64,000 nucleotides of DNA from Glaciecola amylolytica (GCA_003856375.1 CP034120.1:2666001-2730000); one strand, 5' to 3'; counted from the stretch's first letter, positions 17,385-25,678 are shown. Notes: generated by a model from the letters alone, not told the origin. Translations and numbers: made by a program.

Positions 17385-17404
17385 CTACGATCTATTATAG
17401 TCTA

Positions 17405-18457
17405 TTAATATTCAATAATGTAAGGGTAATTCGGCTCCTGATAAATGTCTTCATACAAATCATCAGCATCCGGATATGGAGATTCTTCAGCAAATTTCAC
17501 TGAATCCTCTACTTCATTTTTCACCCAGGCATCAATTTCTTCGATTTCTTTTGCAGTCAACCATTTGTTGGATTGGATCATTCTCAAACAATGTTCGATC
17601 GGATCTTGTTCCATCCACTCTGCTACCTCTTCTTTCGTGCGGTATTTTTGCGGATCTGACATCGAGTGACCTTTATAACGGTAAGTACGGATATCCAACA
17701 ACGTTGGTCCGTCTCCTCTTCTTGCTCTTGCAACTGCTTCTTCGATTGCTTCGTGAACTGCCTCAGGCGACATTCCGTCTACAGATTTCGAAGGCATTTC
17801 GTATGAATCTCCGATCTTGGACAAATCGGTAACGTTGGTTGTACGCTCAACGGATGTTCCCATCGCGTAGTTATTGTTTTCAATAATGTAAATCACCGGT
17901 AATTTCCAGTTCATTGCCATATTGAATGTTTCGTGCAATGCTCCCTGACGAACAGCTCCGTCACCCATTGAAACGAATACCACATTATCAGTTCCCTTAT
18001 ATTTCTCTGCGAAAGCAACACCTGTTCCCATTGGAATCTGAGCTCCAACAATTCCGTGTCCACCCATGAAGTTTTTCTCTTTATCAAAGAAGTGCATGGA
18101 TCCTCCCTTTCCTTTGGAACATCCTGTAGAACGACCATACAATTCAGCCATTAATACACGAACATCTGTTCCTAATCCGATCGGATGAGCATGATCACGA
18201 TAAGCTGTCATATGCGAATCAGTGGGTCTTGACGCACTGACTGTTCCTGCAACGATTGCTTCCTGACCAATGTATAAGTGACAAAAACCTCCAAATTTTT
18301 GTTGAATGTATAATTGCCCTGCTTTTTCTTCAAAACGGCGCATCAACAGCATATCCTTATACCATTTGATGTATGTTTCCTTTGAAAATTTAGCGGTGCT
18401 TTTCAAAGCACTTTTATTTGTTGTTTTTGATGGTTTTGAAGCTGTTTTCGTAGCCAT
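17405..18457 (-). CDS. pdhA: pyruvate dehydrogenase E1 alpha subunit
   Basis: A 350-residue thiamine-diphosphate enzyme subunit that decarboxylates pyruvate and acetylates the E2 lipoate. The ThDP motif begins at MGDGAVRQG and closes with ENNNYAMGTS. The RYKGHSMSDPQKYRT segment is the regulatory and active-site loop of E1 alpha. The N-terminus is a Lys/Ser/Thr-rich tail of about 25 residues. A TTG nine bases upstream is possible, but the ATG ending at 18457 is preferred. E1 beta (pdhB) is not next to it, so this is an alpha2-beta2-type E1 whose partner is encoded elsewhere. A good Bacteroidota promoter lies upstream. Confidence 0.95.
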   Translation of the reverse strand: MATKTASKPSKTTNKSALKSTAKFSKETYIKWYKDMLLMRRFEEKAGQLYIQQKFGGFCHLYIGQEAIVAGTVSASRPTDSHMTAYRDHAHPIGLGTDVRVLMAELYGRSTGCSKGKGGSMHFFDKEKNFMGGHGIVGAQIPMGTGVAFAEKYKGTDNVVFVSMGDGAVRQGALHETFNMAMNWKLPVIYIIENNNYAMGTSVERTTNVTDLSKIGDSYEMPSKSVDGMSPEAVHEAIEEAVARARRGDGPTLLDIRTYRYKGHSMSDPQKYRTKEEVAEWMEQDPIEHCLRMIQSNKWLTAKEIEEIDAWVKNEVEDSVKFAEESPYPDADDLYEDIYQEPNYPYIIEY

Positions 18458-18485
18458 GCTTACCAATTTTTGTTTGTTTAACGGA

Positions 18486-18519
18486 CAAATATAAAAAGAA
18501 CTGCGTAGATAGAAGCCAA
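18486..18519 (-). promoter_or_regulatory. promoter of pdhA-pdhC
   Basis: On the minus strand TTG (18519-18517), a 23-base spacer and TATATTTG (18493-18486) fit the TTG-N17-23-TAnnTTTG pattern, 28 bases before the pdhA ATG. Confidence 0.6.
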
Positions 18520-18525
18520 AGCTTC

Positions 18526-18542
18526 AATTGAAAATGGAGAAT
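18526..18542 (+). repeat. copy of dispersed AT-rich repeat
   Basis: AATTGAAAATGGAGAAT is the same as the minus strand of 4769-4785 in the first repeat element. It sits in the 214-base divergent gap between pdhA and the phosphoesterase. Confidence 0.35.
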
Positions 18543-18643
18543 TTTAAAATTGAAAAGGCAATTCCTGATTGTGAATACCGAATAACGAATGAGATGAAGG
18601 ATCTGCTCTTTCTCATTTTCCATATTCAATTTCACAAAATGTG

Positions 18644-18651
18644 TAGTTTTG
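18644..18651 (+). promoter_or_regulatory. -7 element of the phosphoesterase gene
   Basis: TAGTTTTG fits TAnnTTTG, 20 bases before the ATG at 18672. No clear -33 TTG at the normal spacing. Confidence 0.4.
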
Positions 18652-18671
18652 TGTGAATTCTAATCCTCGAA

Positions 18672-19193
18672 ATGGTCAAAATCGGTTTATTGTCTGACAC
18701 TCATAGCTTTCTTCCCGAACGCGTTTTTGAATTGTTCAAAGATGTGGATGAAATCTGGCATGCAGGTGACATCGGGAGTCTTGAAGTGACCGACCGATTG
18801 AAAGCTTTTAAACCGTTGAGGGCCGTTTTCGGCAATATTGATGATCAGCAGATTCGTTCGGAATTTCCGGAAGATCTGACTTTTCAGGTCGAAGATGTGG
18901 TTGTTTCGATGACTCATATTGCAGGAAGACCGGGAAGATACAGCAAACACGCGCTGGATTTTATTAAAGAAAGTAAACCGGCTATCTTCGTGTGCGGGCA
19001 TTCGCATGTGCTTCTTGTGCAGCACGACAAGAGTAAAAATCTATTGTGGCTGAATCCGGGAGCTTGCGGAAACAAAGGTTTTCATTCCGTTCAGACAGCG
19101 CTCAGATTTCAGATCAACGGTTCCAAAGTGGAACAAATGGAAGTGATCGAATTCGGAAAAAGATCAAGTTTGAACAATGAAGACAAAAATTAA
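18672..19193 (+). CDS. YfcE/MJ0936-type metallophosphoesterase
   Basis: A 173-residue cytoplasmic phosphoesterase of the compact YfcE family. The two-metal site motifs are in order: LSDTHSF (Asp9, His11), WHAGDIGS, VFGNIDD, and CGHSH. The family hydrolyses phosphodiesters in vitro, and the physiological substrate is usually unknown. Length matches the family (about 165-185). It is followed after 15 bases by porQ, so the two may be co-transcribed. Confidence 0.9.
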   Translation: MVKIGLLSDTHSFLPERVFELFKDVDEIWHAGDIGSLEVTDRLKAFKPLRAVFGNIDDQQIRSEFPEDLTFQVEDVVVSMTHIAGRPGRYSKHALDFIKESKPAIFVCGHSHVLLVQHDKSKNLLWLNPGACGNKGFHSVQTALRFQINGSKVEQMEVIEFGKRSSLNNEDKN

Positions 19194-19208
19194 ACGTTAT
19201 TGCCACAT

Positions 19209-20234
19209 ATGAAAAACAAACTGAGACTCATATTACTATTTCTTCTTCCATTCGCTTCTTTTGCACAGACAGGAGGAATTCATGCCTTTCAGAATCTAAA
19301 CAGCCAATACAATGCCCGAACAATGGGTTTGGGCGGAGATGCCATCACCATTTATGACAATGACCAGAATTTAGGACTGAATAACCCTGCAATCATGAAT
19401 TATCAGATGCACGGGAGATTCGGGTTCAACCAATCGATTATGACAAGCGGTGTGAATACCGGTGCTTTAACATACGCACGAAAAATCCGGAAAACGATGG
19501 GAATGGTTCATTTCCGCTATGCTTCATACGGTAAAATGCAGCGCACAGATATTGACGGTGCAAACTTAGGAACTTTCAGTCCGGGTGATTTTATTCTCGG
19601 AGCAAGTGCTCAGCACAAATTCAACGAACGCATGTCGGTTGGAGCTACTCTTAATATTTTATACTCTCAATTAGATTCCTACACGGCTTTCGGAACCAGT
19701 CTGGATATTGCCGGACTTTACCGCGACAGTGCCCGGAATCTGAACATTGTCGGTGTTATCAAAAATCTGGGAGTTCAATGGAAAGGTTATACGGATTTTA
19801 AAAATCCTTTGCCGCTCGAGGTTCAATTTGGAATTTCACACAAGCTGAAACACGCACCTTTCAGAATCAGTTTGGTTGCACAGCATTTGCAGAAGTGGAA
19901 TTTGTCTTATGTCGATCCGAATGCAAAGCCGAGAGTAGACCCTTTAACAGGTGATACTGTTCAGGTAAAAAAGGCCGGCTTTTTCGACAATTTAGCGCGC
20001 CATGCTAAAATTCAGGTCGAAGTATTGATCGGAAAAAAACTACAAATCCGCACTGCATTTGATTATCAGAGAAGAAAAGAATTGGCAATTATAGGCCGCG
20101 GCGGTTTGGCCGGATTCAGTTTTGGAGCAGGAATGTCATTCAAACGTTTCAGCATCGATTACGGATGGTATATCTATTCAGTTGCAGGCGGACAGCATGG
20201 TTTAACATTGAACTTTTTGCTCTCCAAAAAATAG
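19209..20234 (+). CDS. porQ: type IX secretion system protein PorQ
   Basis: A 341-residue outer-membrane barrel with a signal peptide (ending SFAQ at about residue 19). The mature start GIHAFQNLNSQYNARTMGLG and LGLNNPAIMN are typical of PorQ, a FadL/PorV-like barrel. In Porphyromonas gingivalis it works with PorU, PorV and PorZ in attaching T9SS cargo to the surface. The C-terminal HGLTLNFLLSKK is also as in PorQ. A TTG nine bases earlier would add three residues, but the ATG at 19209 gives a normal leader. In many Bacteroidota porQ sits beside cmk, and here cmk follows with one barrel gene between, which supports the call. Seven proteins in this window would be clients of this pathway. Confidence 0.82.
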   Translation: MKNKLRLILLFLLPFASFAQTGGIHAFQNLNSQYNARTMGLGGDAITIYDNDQNLGLNNPAIMNYQMHGRFGFNQSIMTSGVNTGALTYARKIRKTMGMVHFRYASYGKMQRTDIDGANLGTFSPGDFILGASAQHKFNERMSVGATLNILYSQLDSYTAFGTSLDIAGLYRDSARNLNIVGVIKNLGVQWKGYTDFKNPLPLEVQFGISHKLKHAPFRISLVAQHLQKWNLSYVDPNAKPRVDPLTGDTVQVKKAGFFDNLARHAKIQVEVLIGKKLQIRTAFDYQRRKELAIIGRGGLAGFSFGAGMSFKRFSIDYGWYIYSVAGGQHGLTLNFLLSKK

Positions 20235-20316
20235 GCAACAACTATCTGATTACAAAGCGATAACCCTTACACTCAACGATTTCTCGAGTTATCCACCAAA
20301 ACCTGTTAACATTTTT

Positions 20317-20349
20317 TTGTAACCTGAATCCATTTAATACGTAAATTTG
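20317..20349 (+). promoter_or_regulatory. promoter of the outer-membrane barrel gene
   Basis: TTG (20317-20319), a 22-base spacer and TAAATTTG (20342-20349) fit the Bacteroidota consensus, 24 bases before the ATG at 20374. Confidence 0.65.
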
Positions 20350-20373
20350 CCCAAACCAATAATAATTTATAAC

Positions 20374-21078
20374 ATGAAAAAGTTAAGTTTACTTTTAGGT
20401 GGTGTGATTTTATCAACTGCTGTTATGGCTCAAAAGCCAACTGAAGGAGCGCCTTTGTCAATTGAAGGACAATTAGGATTATCTGCACTAGGTGGTGCTG
20501 GTACAAACCTGAACTTCACTGCTCCGGCTCTTCGTCTACGTTACTTTGTGAATGAAAACATCGCAATTCGTTTGACTCTTGGTCTTGACAATGCAAAAAG
20601 AACTTTAAACGCATATGAGTTTGCAGATGGAACTGGTCAATCAGGAACATACGAATTCAAAAGATCAATGACAAACATCGCTATCGGTGGTGAATACCAT
20701 TTCACAGGTACTTCTCGTTTGTCTCCATACGCTGGTTTGGATATCAAATTCGGAATGGGTGCTAACAAAGAGGATGCTTCTAACGCTGTTATGGTAGGTC
20801 CTGATGCTGCTTACTTCTTGAACAGAACTGAAACTTACGAAGCAAAAGCTTCTGCTTTCGGTGTTAACCTGGTAGCTGGTACTGACTTCTATTTCGCAGA
20901 GAACTTCTACGTAGGTTTGGAATTGGGTCTAGGATTTACAGCTTCTACTGAAAAGGATGCAACACGTGAGGTTACTATTTCACCAAACCCTACAGTAAAA
21001 ACTGTTACTCCAGAAGTTAAATCTTCTAGCTTCTCTAACAACTTCATCACAAACTTCCGTTTGGGTTGGAGATTCTAA
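20374..21078 (+). CDS. outer-membrane beta-barrel protein (OmpA/OprF-barrel type)
   Basis: A 234-residue protein with signal peptide MKKLSLLLGGVILSTAVMAQ. Amphipathic strands fill the rest (LRLRYFVNENIAIRLTLGL, NIAIGGEYHFTGTSRLSPYA) and it ends NFRLGWRF with the C-terminal Phe needed for barrel assembly. Size suits an eight-stranded barrel, and there is no peptidoglycan-binding domain. Codon use is more uniform than in neighbouring genes (many GCT, GGT, AAC), which together with the strong promoter and terminator suggests high expression. An upstream TTG at 20347 lies inside the -7 element and is not the start. Confidence 0.78.
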   Translation: MKKLSLLLGGVILSTAVMAQKPTEGAPLSIEGQLGLSALGGAGTNLNFTAPALRLRYFVNENIAIRLTLGLDNAKRTLNAYEFADGTGQSGTYEFKRSMTNIAIGGEYHFTGTSRLSPYAGLDIKFGMGANKEDASNAVMVGPDAAYFLNRTETYEAKASAFGVNLVAGTDFYFAENFYVGLELGLGFTASTEKDATREVTISPNPTVKTVTPEVKSSSFSNNFITNFRLGWRF

Positions 21079-21101
21079 TCTTAGAGAAAGATTATAATAT
21101 T

Positions 21102-21133
21102 AAAGGGTTCGTCTGATGGCGAGCCCTTTTTTT
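21102..21133 (+). terminator. terminator after the barrel gene
   Basis: Stem AAAGGGTTCG/CGAGCCCTTT with one G-U pair and an eight-base loop, followed by a T-run. Confidence 0.75.
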
Positions 21134-21178
21134 ATGCCAGAAAACAGCCGTTTCATTCTTTTGCCTTAAATTCGCAGT

Positions 21179-21880
21179 ATGCATTCAGAGCAACAAATTA
21201 CGATAGCAATCGACGGTTTTTCCTCTTGCGGAAAAAGCACCCTGGCAAAAGCACTGGCAAGAAAATTAAACTACACCTTTATTGACTCGGGAGCTATGTA
21301 TCGCTGTGTGGCTTTGTATGCAATCAGAAACGGTTGCGTTTTAGGTTCACACAAAATCAATTTGTCCTGCATTGTTTCTTCGCTTTCAGCTATTACGATT
21401 CAGTTCGGAGACGCAGATGCAAACGGAAACAGAGCTGTTTTGCTCAACGGAGAGGATGTTTCGGATACTATTCGTCAATTGGAAGTAGCCAATATTGTAA
21501 GCGAAGTTGCAGCGATCAGAGAAGTGCGTGAATTTCTGGTCAAACAGCAGCAGGAGCTTGGAAAAAACGGACGTGTTGTTATGGACGGCAGGGATATCGG
21601 AACAGTTGTTTTCCCGAAAGCCGAATTGAAATTGTTTATCACCGCAAAACCTGAAATCCGTGCTCAAAGACGCTTTCTGGAACTTCAGGCAAAAGGAGAA
21701 GCCAACAGTCTGGAGGAAATTCTGGAAAACCTGAAACACAGAGACCGCATTGACAGTACCAGAGCAATCAGCCCCTTAACTCAAGCCGAAGATGCAATCG
21801 TAGTTGACAACTCCGATATGAACGAACAGCAACAGTTAGAATACGTACTTGACATTGTTAAAAATACAACAAGCCATTAA
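21179..21880 (+). CDS. cmk: cytidylate kinase
   Basis: A 233-residue nucleotide kinase that phosphorylates CMP and dCMP with ATP in pyrimidine salvage. The P-loop GFSSCGKST is at 13-21, followed by the nucleotide-binding FIDSGAMYRCVALYA. The CMP-binding GRDIGTVVFP lies in the middle, and KAELKLFITAKPEIRAQRR opens the lid region. Length fits the family. Its place next to porQ is a recurring arrangement in Bacteroidota, although a separate barrel gene with its own terminator stands between them here. Confidence 0.95.
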   Translation: MHSEQQITIAIDGFSSCGKSTLAKALARKLNYTFIDSGAMYRCVALYAIRNGCVLGSHKINLSCIVSSLSAITIQFGDADANGNRAVLLNGEDVSDTIRQLEVANIVSEVAAIREVREFLVKQQQELGKNGRVVMDGRDIGTVVFPKAELKLFITAKPEIRAQRRFLELQAKGEANSLEEILENLKHRDRIDSTRAISPLTQAEDAIVVDNSDMNEQQQLEYVLDIVKNTTSH

Positions 21881-22035
21881 CACTAACTACAACTTACGTT
21901 TGCTAATTTAATTGCTTCATAATCTTGCCCCAACAGAATATTCATCAAATACGAAGTTTCCTTCATTGAAATCAATAGTTTATTCATTTTGTATAAATTC
22001 TAACACCCAATAGTTCTTTTCCACCTGTATTTGTG

Positions 22036-22043
22036 TAAATTTG
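22036..22043 (+). promoter_or_regulatory. -7 element of the ACT-like gene
   Basis: TAAATTTG, 26 bases before the ATG at 22070. The -33 half is not evident. Confidence 0.45.
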
Positions 22044-22069
22044 CACACCTATATAATTCAAACCAAAAT

Positions 22070-22732
22070 ATGTTATCAATTGGAAAAATAACAGAAGAAA
22101 TCATTGGTAGAAGCCCGTTTTTGCGCGAAGCAATGACCGATGACTTAATCAACATTTCTTCGTTAGCACGAAAAATCAAACCCGAAATTGAAGAAGCTTT
22201 AGGAAAAGAAGTGAAAGAAGGAGCGATCGTTATGGCAATCAAACGCATGTCTCCGGGACTTTACCACCGTTTAAATATCAAGATCACGAATATTATCGGT
22301 GAACTTGGAGACTTTTTAGTTCGTTCAAACTTAGAAGATTTCACCTTTGAAAATACAGAATCACTTCGCCTGAAACAAGCAGACCTGGTTCAACTGGTTA
22401 ACTCTGAATCGGATATTTTCTATACCATTTGCAGAGGTGTCACTGAAACAACGGTTATTTGTTCTCAAAGCATTTCCCAAAGAGTAGAAAATTTATTGAT
22501 CAACGAACGCTTAAAATCACACACACGTGATTTGGCTTCGATCACAGTTAAACTACCTGCTGTTAATTCTGAAGTCTACGGTATTTACTATTACATCCTG
22601 AAGCATTTGGCTTGGGAAGGATTAAACATTGTGGAAATCGTTTCAACTGCAAACGAATTCACCATCATTGTAAAACAAGATCACGTTGACAAAGCATTTA
22701 AAGTGCTGATGCAATTGAAAAGAGGAAAATAA
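22070..22732 (+). CDS. conserved protein with C-terminal ACT-like domain
   Basis: A 220-residue cytoplasmic protein. Residues 1-60 look like a small helical DNA- or ligand-binding unit (LINISSLARKIKPEIEEALG, then VKEGAIVMAIKRM). The last 65 residues (ITVKLPAVNSEVYGIYYYIL, GLNIVEIVSTANEFTIIVKQ) have the beta-alpha-beta-beta-alpha-beta pattern of an ACT domain. Homologues are sometimes labelled aspartate kinase because of this domain, but no kinase domain is present. A regulator that senses an amino acid is plausible. I start at ATG 22070, because the longer TTG frame begins before the -7 element. An exceptional 40-bp palindromic terminator follows. Confidence 0.72.
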   Translation: MLSIGKITEEIIGRSPFLREAMTDDLINISSLARKIKPEIEEALGKEVKEGAIVMAIKRMSPGLYHRLNIKITNIIGELGDFLVRSNLEDFTFENTESLRLKQADLVQLVNSESDIFYTICRGVTETTVICSQSISQRVENLLINERLKSHTRDLASITVKLPAVNSEVYGIYYYILKHLAWEGLNIVEIVSTANEFTIIVKQDHVDKAFKVLMQLKRGK

Positions 22733-22740
22733 AAAATTGG

Positions 22741-22780
22741 AATAAAAAAGGGGCGAAAAATTTTTCGCCCCTTTTTTATT
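22741..22780. terminator. loopless palindromic terminator 1
   Basis: A perfect 40-bp palindrome centred between 22760 and 22761, with core GGGGCGAAAAA/TTTTTCGCCCC and outer A and T runs. It separates convergent genes, so it serves both strands. Confidence 0.85.
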
Positions 22781-22783
22781 CTT

Positions 22784-23524
22784 CTAATTCTCCGACAAGA
22801 CCTTTCCCGTTCCGTTTAACAAGACATCTATTCCGAGAGGCGTTCCTTTATAAAGAATATTTCCCGACTCCGTAATATAGCCGTGAATAATCAGATTGTC
22901 GGCATTGATCTTCATATTTCCTACGGTTTCAGAAGCTACATAAATCGAATCACTGACATGCAATCCGCTTACGTCGCAATAGCTGTTGCTTTTAGCGCAA
23001 ATGCGGGCAAACTGAGCAGTTCCCGACAAGGTGAAATTACACCATCCGTGATTTGCTTCTGCATCAACCACAATCGCATTGACATTCAAATTCACATCTC
23101 CTGCCCCATCGCGGGAATAGAATGTGAAGTAATCCGTATTAATTTCTCCCTGACATGTCAACGATTCTGTTCCTACAAAACGGATATTGATCAAACTGGT
23201 GCAATGAATTTCTGCAACCACCACTTTCTTCGCATCTCTGAGAAATCCGCAGCGGTTTTTATTTTCTATTGTCAATAAACCTCCGGAAACATTCACTTCT
23301 ATCAGGTTCAGGAGATTCTTCCCTCCTTTGAGCACCACTTTATTCAAGGAATCCTGAATGATCACATAACGCACATGCTCTCTCAGATCCAAACGGTCGA
23401 AATTTTCCAAGGCGATTTCTTTTGTTGTCTCGGTTCCAGCCATTTTAAAACACCTTCTGTTCTCCGGTTTTTTACAGGAGAAAACAACAAGTATTGAAAG
23501 CAAAAAGAACAAACTATTTCGCAT
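22784..23524 (-). CDS. GIN-domain (DUF2807) lipoprotein
   Basis: A 246-residue protein with lipoprotein leader LLSILVVFSCKKPE (Cys around residue 17). The rest is a right-handed beta-helix-like GIN domain (DUF2807, putative auto-transporter adhesin head). It opens with IALENFDRLDLREHVRYVII and contains repeated VVVAEIHCTSLINIRFVGTE-type rungs. It is likely on the outer membrane, facing either side. Its function in Bacteroidota is not known. A longer upstream frame exists but has no signal peptide, so I use the ATG ending at 23524. It overlaps the end of the deacylase-like gene by 11 bases, so the two are coupled. Confidence 0.8.
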   Translation of the reverse strand: MRNSLFFLLSILVVFSCKKPENRRCFKMAGTETTKEIALENFDRLDLREHVRYVIIQDSLNKVVLKGGKNLLNLIEVNVSGGLLTIENKNRCGFLRDAKKVVVAEIHCTSLINIRFVGTESLTCQGEINTDYFTFYSRDGAGDVNLNVNAIVVDAEANHGWCNFTLSGTAQFARICAKSNSYCDVSGLHVSDSIYVASETVGNMKINADNLIIHGYITESGNILYKGTPLGIDVLLNGTGKVLSEN

Positions 23525-24617
23525 GATATCTTGGTTTATAGTTAAAGGTGTATCCAACACCGTATTCGATGTAATCAGCTTTTGCCCAATGGGATTTGAG
23601 AACCAGGTTGAACAACAATCCGTTCTGACATTGGTAACGCATTCCCACCCGGTGATAGAACATATTGTCCGGATTGTAACGGTCTTTGATATAAGCACCC
23701 ATTCCGATCACAAAACGGAATTTATCCAATGGAATATTGTATCCGATAAAACCGCCGACCTGCAAAATAGATAATTGTGTTTTCGGAATATACTCCCGAT
23801 AGTGAAGAATCGACTGTTTTGAAACGATGTCCAATGCGATTTCCATTCCTACTTTCGGTTTAAACTGTTTGTGAAGTATTGCACTCAAAGCAAAAACCGG
23901 ATAGTGTTTTCCTCCGGTAGGAAAAATTTGTTTCTCGGACAGAATTGCCACCAATGAAGTATTCCAGCTTTTAAAGAACGGAACACGCTGAAAAGTTGTC
24001 AGTTCCGGTTTTTCACGCTCCTTCTTTTTGAAGGTGTATTCATATCCCAATCCGATGAACGGCATATTCACTCCCAGATTGGGAACTTTACTGGAACCAT
24101 TCGAAAAATGCGTCATATCCAGACTATAAATCAATGCATGTTCCGGTTTGATATACCAGCGGCCCTGAATTCCAAGACAAATAATGGCATTCAGATAAGT
24201 ACTCATCGCCACATTCTTCGGGTTTGTTTCCGTATTGTGAACTTTCGTAACAATTCCCAAACCGGCTCCCATCTTGGAGGTAAAAACGTGCTTCTCACTC
24301 CGGGTCCATGGAAATTCAATAAATCCATACATCCCGAAACCGTATCCCAGGATTTGCTTATTTCCAAGGTTCGACCCATACAAAGTTGCTCCTACATAAG
24401 GACTTCGATATTCCTGACTCCAACTTTCGGATCGGACGCGTTTACTGAAAGATAATTCTCCGGAAAAAAGCCGTTCTTTAGCCAAATGCCCCATCGTTCC
24501 GCGATGTGCTGCTAAAAACCCTGACTTGGCTTTCAGTGAAAAAGCCCAATCGTCTACTTTACTTTCCTGAGAATAACATAAAACCGGCAATAAAAAAAAC
24601 AGCAGCGTAAATCTCAT
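23514..24617 (-). CDS. acyloxyacyl hydrolase / PagL-like lipid A deacylase
   Basis: A 367-residue outer-membrane protein with a signal peptide (1-16, ending LCYSQ). The centre reads DMTHFSNGSSKVPNLGVN, where His170, Ser172 and Asn173 form the HxSN signature of the PagL-type lipid A 3-O-deacylase family (pfam acyloxyacyl hydrolase). I could not identify the third catalytic residue with certainty. After about 195 there is a second barrel-like part ending GVGYTFNYKPRYHAK. That makes it longer than PagL itself but normal for Bacteroidota members. The likely role is removal of an acyl chain from lipid A, altering the outer surface. It is the first gene of a pair with the GIN lipoprotein. Confidence 0.78.
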   Translation of the reverse strand: MRFTLLFFLLPVLCYSQESKVDDWAFSLKAKSGFLAAHRGTMGHLAKERLFSGELSFSKRVRSESWSQEYRSPYVGATLYGSNLGNKQILGYGFGMYGFIEFPWTRSEKHVFTSKMGAGLGIVTKVHNTETNPKNVAMSTYLNAIICLGIQGRWYIKPEHALIYSLDMTHFSNGSSKVPNLGVNMPFIGLGYEYTFKKKEREKPELTTFQRVPFFKSWNTSLVAILSEKQIFPTGGKHYPVFALSAILHKQFKPKVGMEIALDIVSKQSILHYREYIPKTQLSILQVGGFIGYNIPLDKFRFVIGMGAYIKDRYNPDNMFYHRVGMRYQCQNGLLFNLVLKSHWAKADYIEYGVGYTFNYKPRYHAK

Positions 24618-24621
24618 AATT

Positions 24622-24653
24622 CAAAATTACAAATTTTGTTCTATGTACATTTG
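24622..24653. promoter_or_regulatory. compact divergent promoter pair (deacylase / mazG)
   Basis: Only 40 bases separate the two start codons. TAATTTTG (minus, 24629-24622) lies 4 bases before one ATG, and TACATTTG (plus, 24646-24653) lies 4 bases before the other. Both fit TAnnTTTG, so both transcripts may be nearly leaderless. Confidence 0.5.
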
Positions 24654-24657
24654 CAGT

Positions 24658-25461
24658 ATGGAATTAGCTAATAATAATTTAAATCAGGATCCAAGATTAC
24701 TGGCTTTCGAACGACTATTAAATATCATGGATGATTTGCGTGAAAAATGCCCCTGGGACAAGAAGCAGACCATTCAATCGCTCAGACATCTAACCATTGA
24801 AGAAACCTATGAATTGGCGGATTCCATTCAGGCAAATGATTTAAACGGAATCAAGGGAGAACTCGGAGATTTGTTTCTGCATTTGGTCTTTTATTCCAAA
24901 ATCGGTTCCGAATTAGGCGCTTTTGATGTAACGGAAGTTCTGAACGGAATTTGCGACAAGCTGATTCACCGCCACCCGCATATTTACGGAGATGTGAAAG
25001 CAGATTCGGAGGAAGAAGTGAAGGCAAACTGGGAAAAGATCAAACTCAAAGAAGGAAAGAAATCAGTTCTGGAAGGAGTTCCGAATACCCTTCCCGCTTT
25101 GATCAAAGCCATGCGGATTCAGGAAAAAGTAAAAGGAATCGGTTTTGAATGGTCAGATATTGAAGACGTCAAAAACAAAGTGATCGAAGAATTTTCAGAA
25201 TTGCACGAAGCGCAGCAAACGCTGGATGAGAATAAAATTCTGGATGAATTCGGAGATGTGATGTTTTCGTTGGTTAACTATGCCCGGTTTATCAATATCA
25301 ATCCGGAAGACGCTTTGGAATCCACCAATCAAAAGTTCAAAGCGCGTTTTCAGAAAATGGAAGAATTAATTGCCGAAGACAAGCAGAACATGAGCGAAAT
25401 GGCTTTGGAAGAAATGGATGTTTATTGGGAAAAAGCAAAATTGATCCTTCGTAAAAACTGA
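24658..25461 (+). CDS. mazG: nucleoside triphosphate pyrophosphohydrolase MazG
   Basis: A 267-residue house-cleaning enzyme that hydrolyses NTPs and dNTPs to monophosphates. It has two MazG repeats. The first is active, with REKCPWDKKQTIQSL, the EETYE motif (EExxE) and GELGDLFLHLVF supplying the magnesium site. RHPHIYGD and NWEKIKLKEG follow in the linker. The second repeat carries EEFSELHEA and DEFGDVMFSLVNYAR. Start: an ATG at 24643 would add five residues but overlaps the -7 element, so I choose the ATG at 24658. Confidence 0.93.
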   Translation: MELANNNLNQDPRLLAFERLLNIMDDLREKCPWDKKQTIQSLRHLTIEETYELADSIQANDLNGIKGELGDLFLHLVFYSKIGSELGAFDVTEVLNGICDKLIHRHPHIYGDVKADSEEEVKANWEKIKLKEGKKSVLEGVPNTLPALIKAMRIQEKVKGIGFEWSDIEDVKNKVIEEFSELHEAQQTLDENKILDEFGDVMFSLVNYARFININPEDALESTNQKFKARFQKMEELIAEDKQNMSEMALEEMDVYWEKAKLILRKN

Positions 25462-25678
25462 TACAAGTCAAGACTGTCAGAGACAAGGGACAAGACTAAT
25501 AATCCGGAACTTATGATTAGTTCTGCCTCTTGAAACCCTAACTCTTTTTCAATTCTCAATTCCCTTTAAAGGCCGTTTAATCAATAATCTGCACGTTTAA
25601 TCATTTTTCAAAATTTTAGCTCGTTAATTAGTGTTAATTATGTAACTTCGAAACTTCTTTAAATTCATGGTAAACCAT

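Noticed and set aside
16870-17400. 176-codon plus-strand frame opposite pdhC
   Set aside because: Caused by the Ala/Lys/Glu-rich linker of E2 read in reverse; pdhC is beyond doubt.
23525-23698. Upstream extension of the GIN lipoprotein
   Set aside because: It lies inside the deacylase gene and would remove the lipoprotein leader from the N-terminus.
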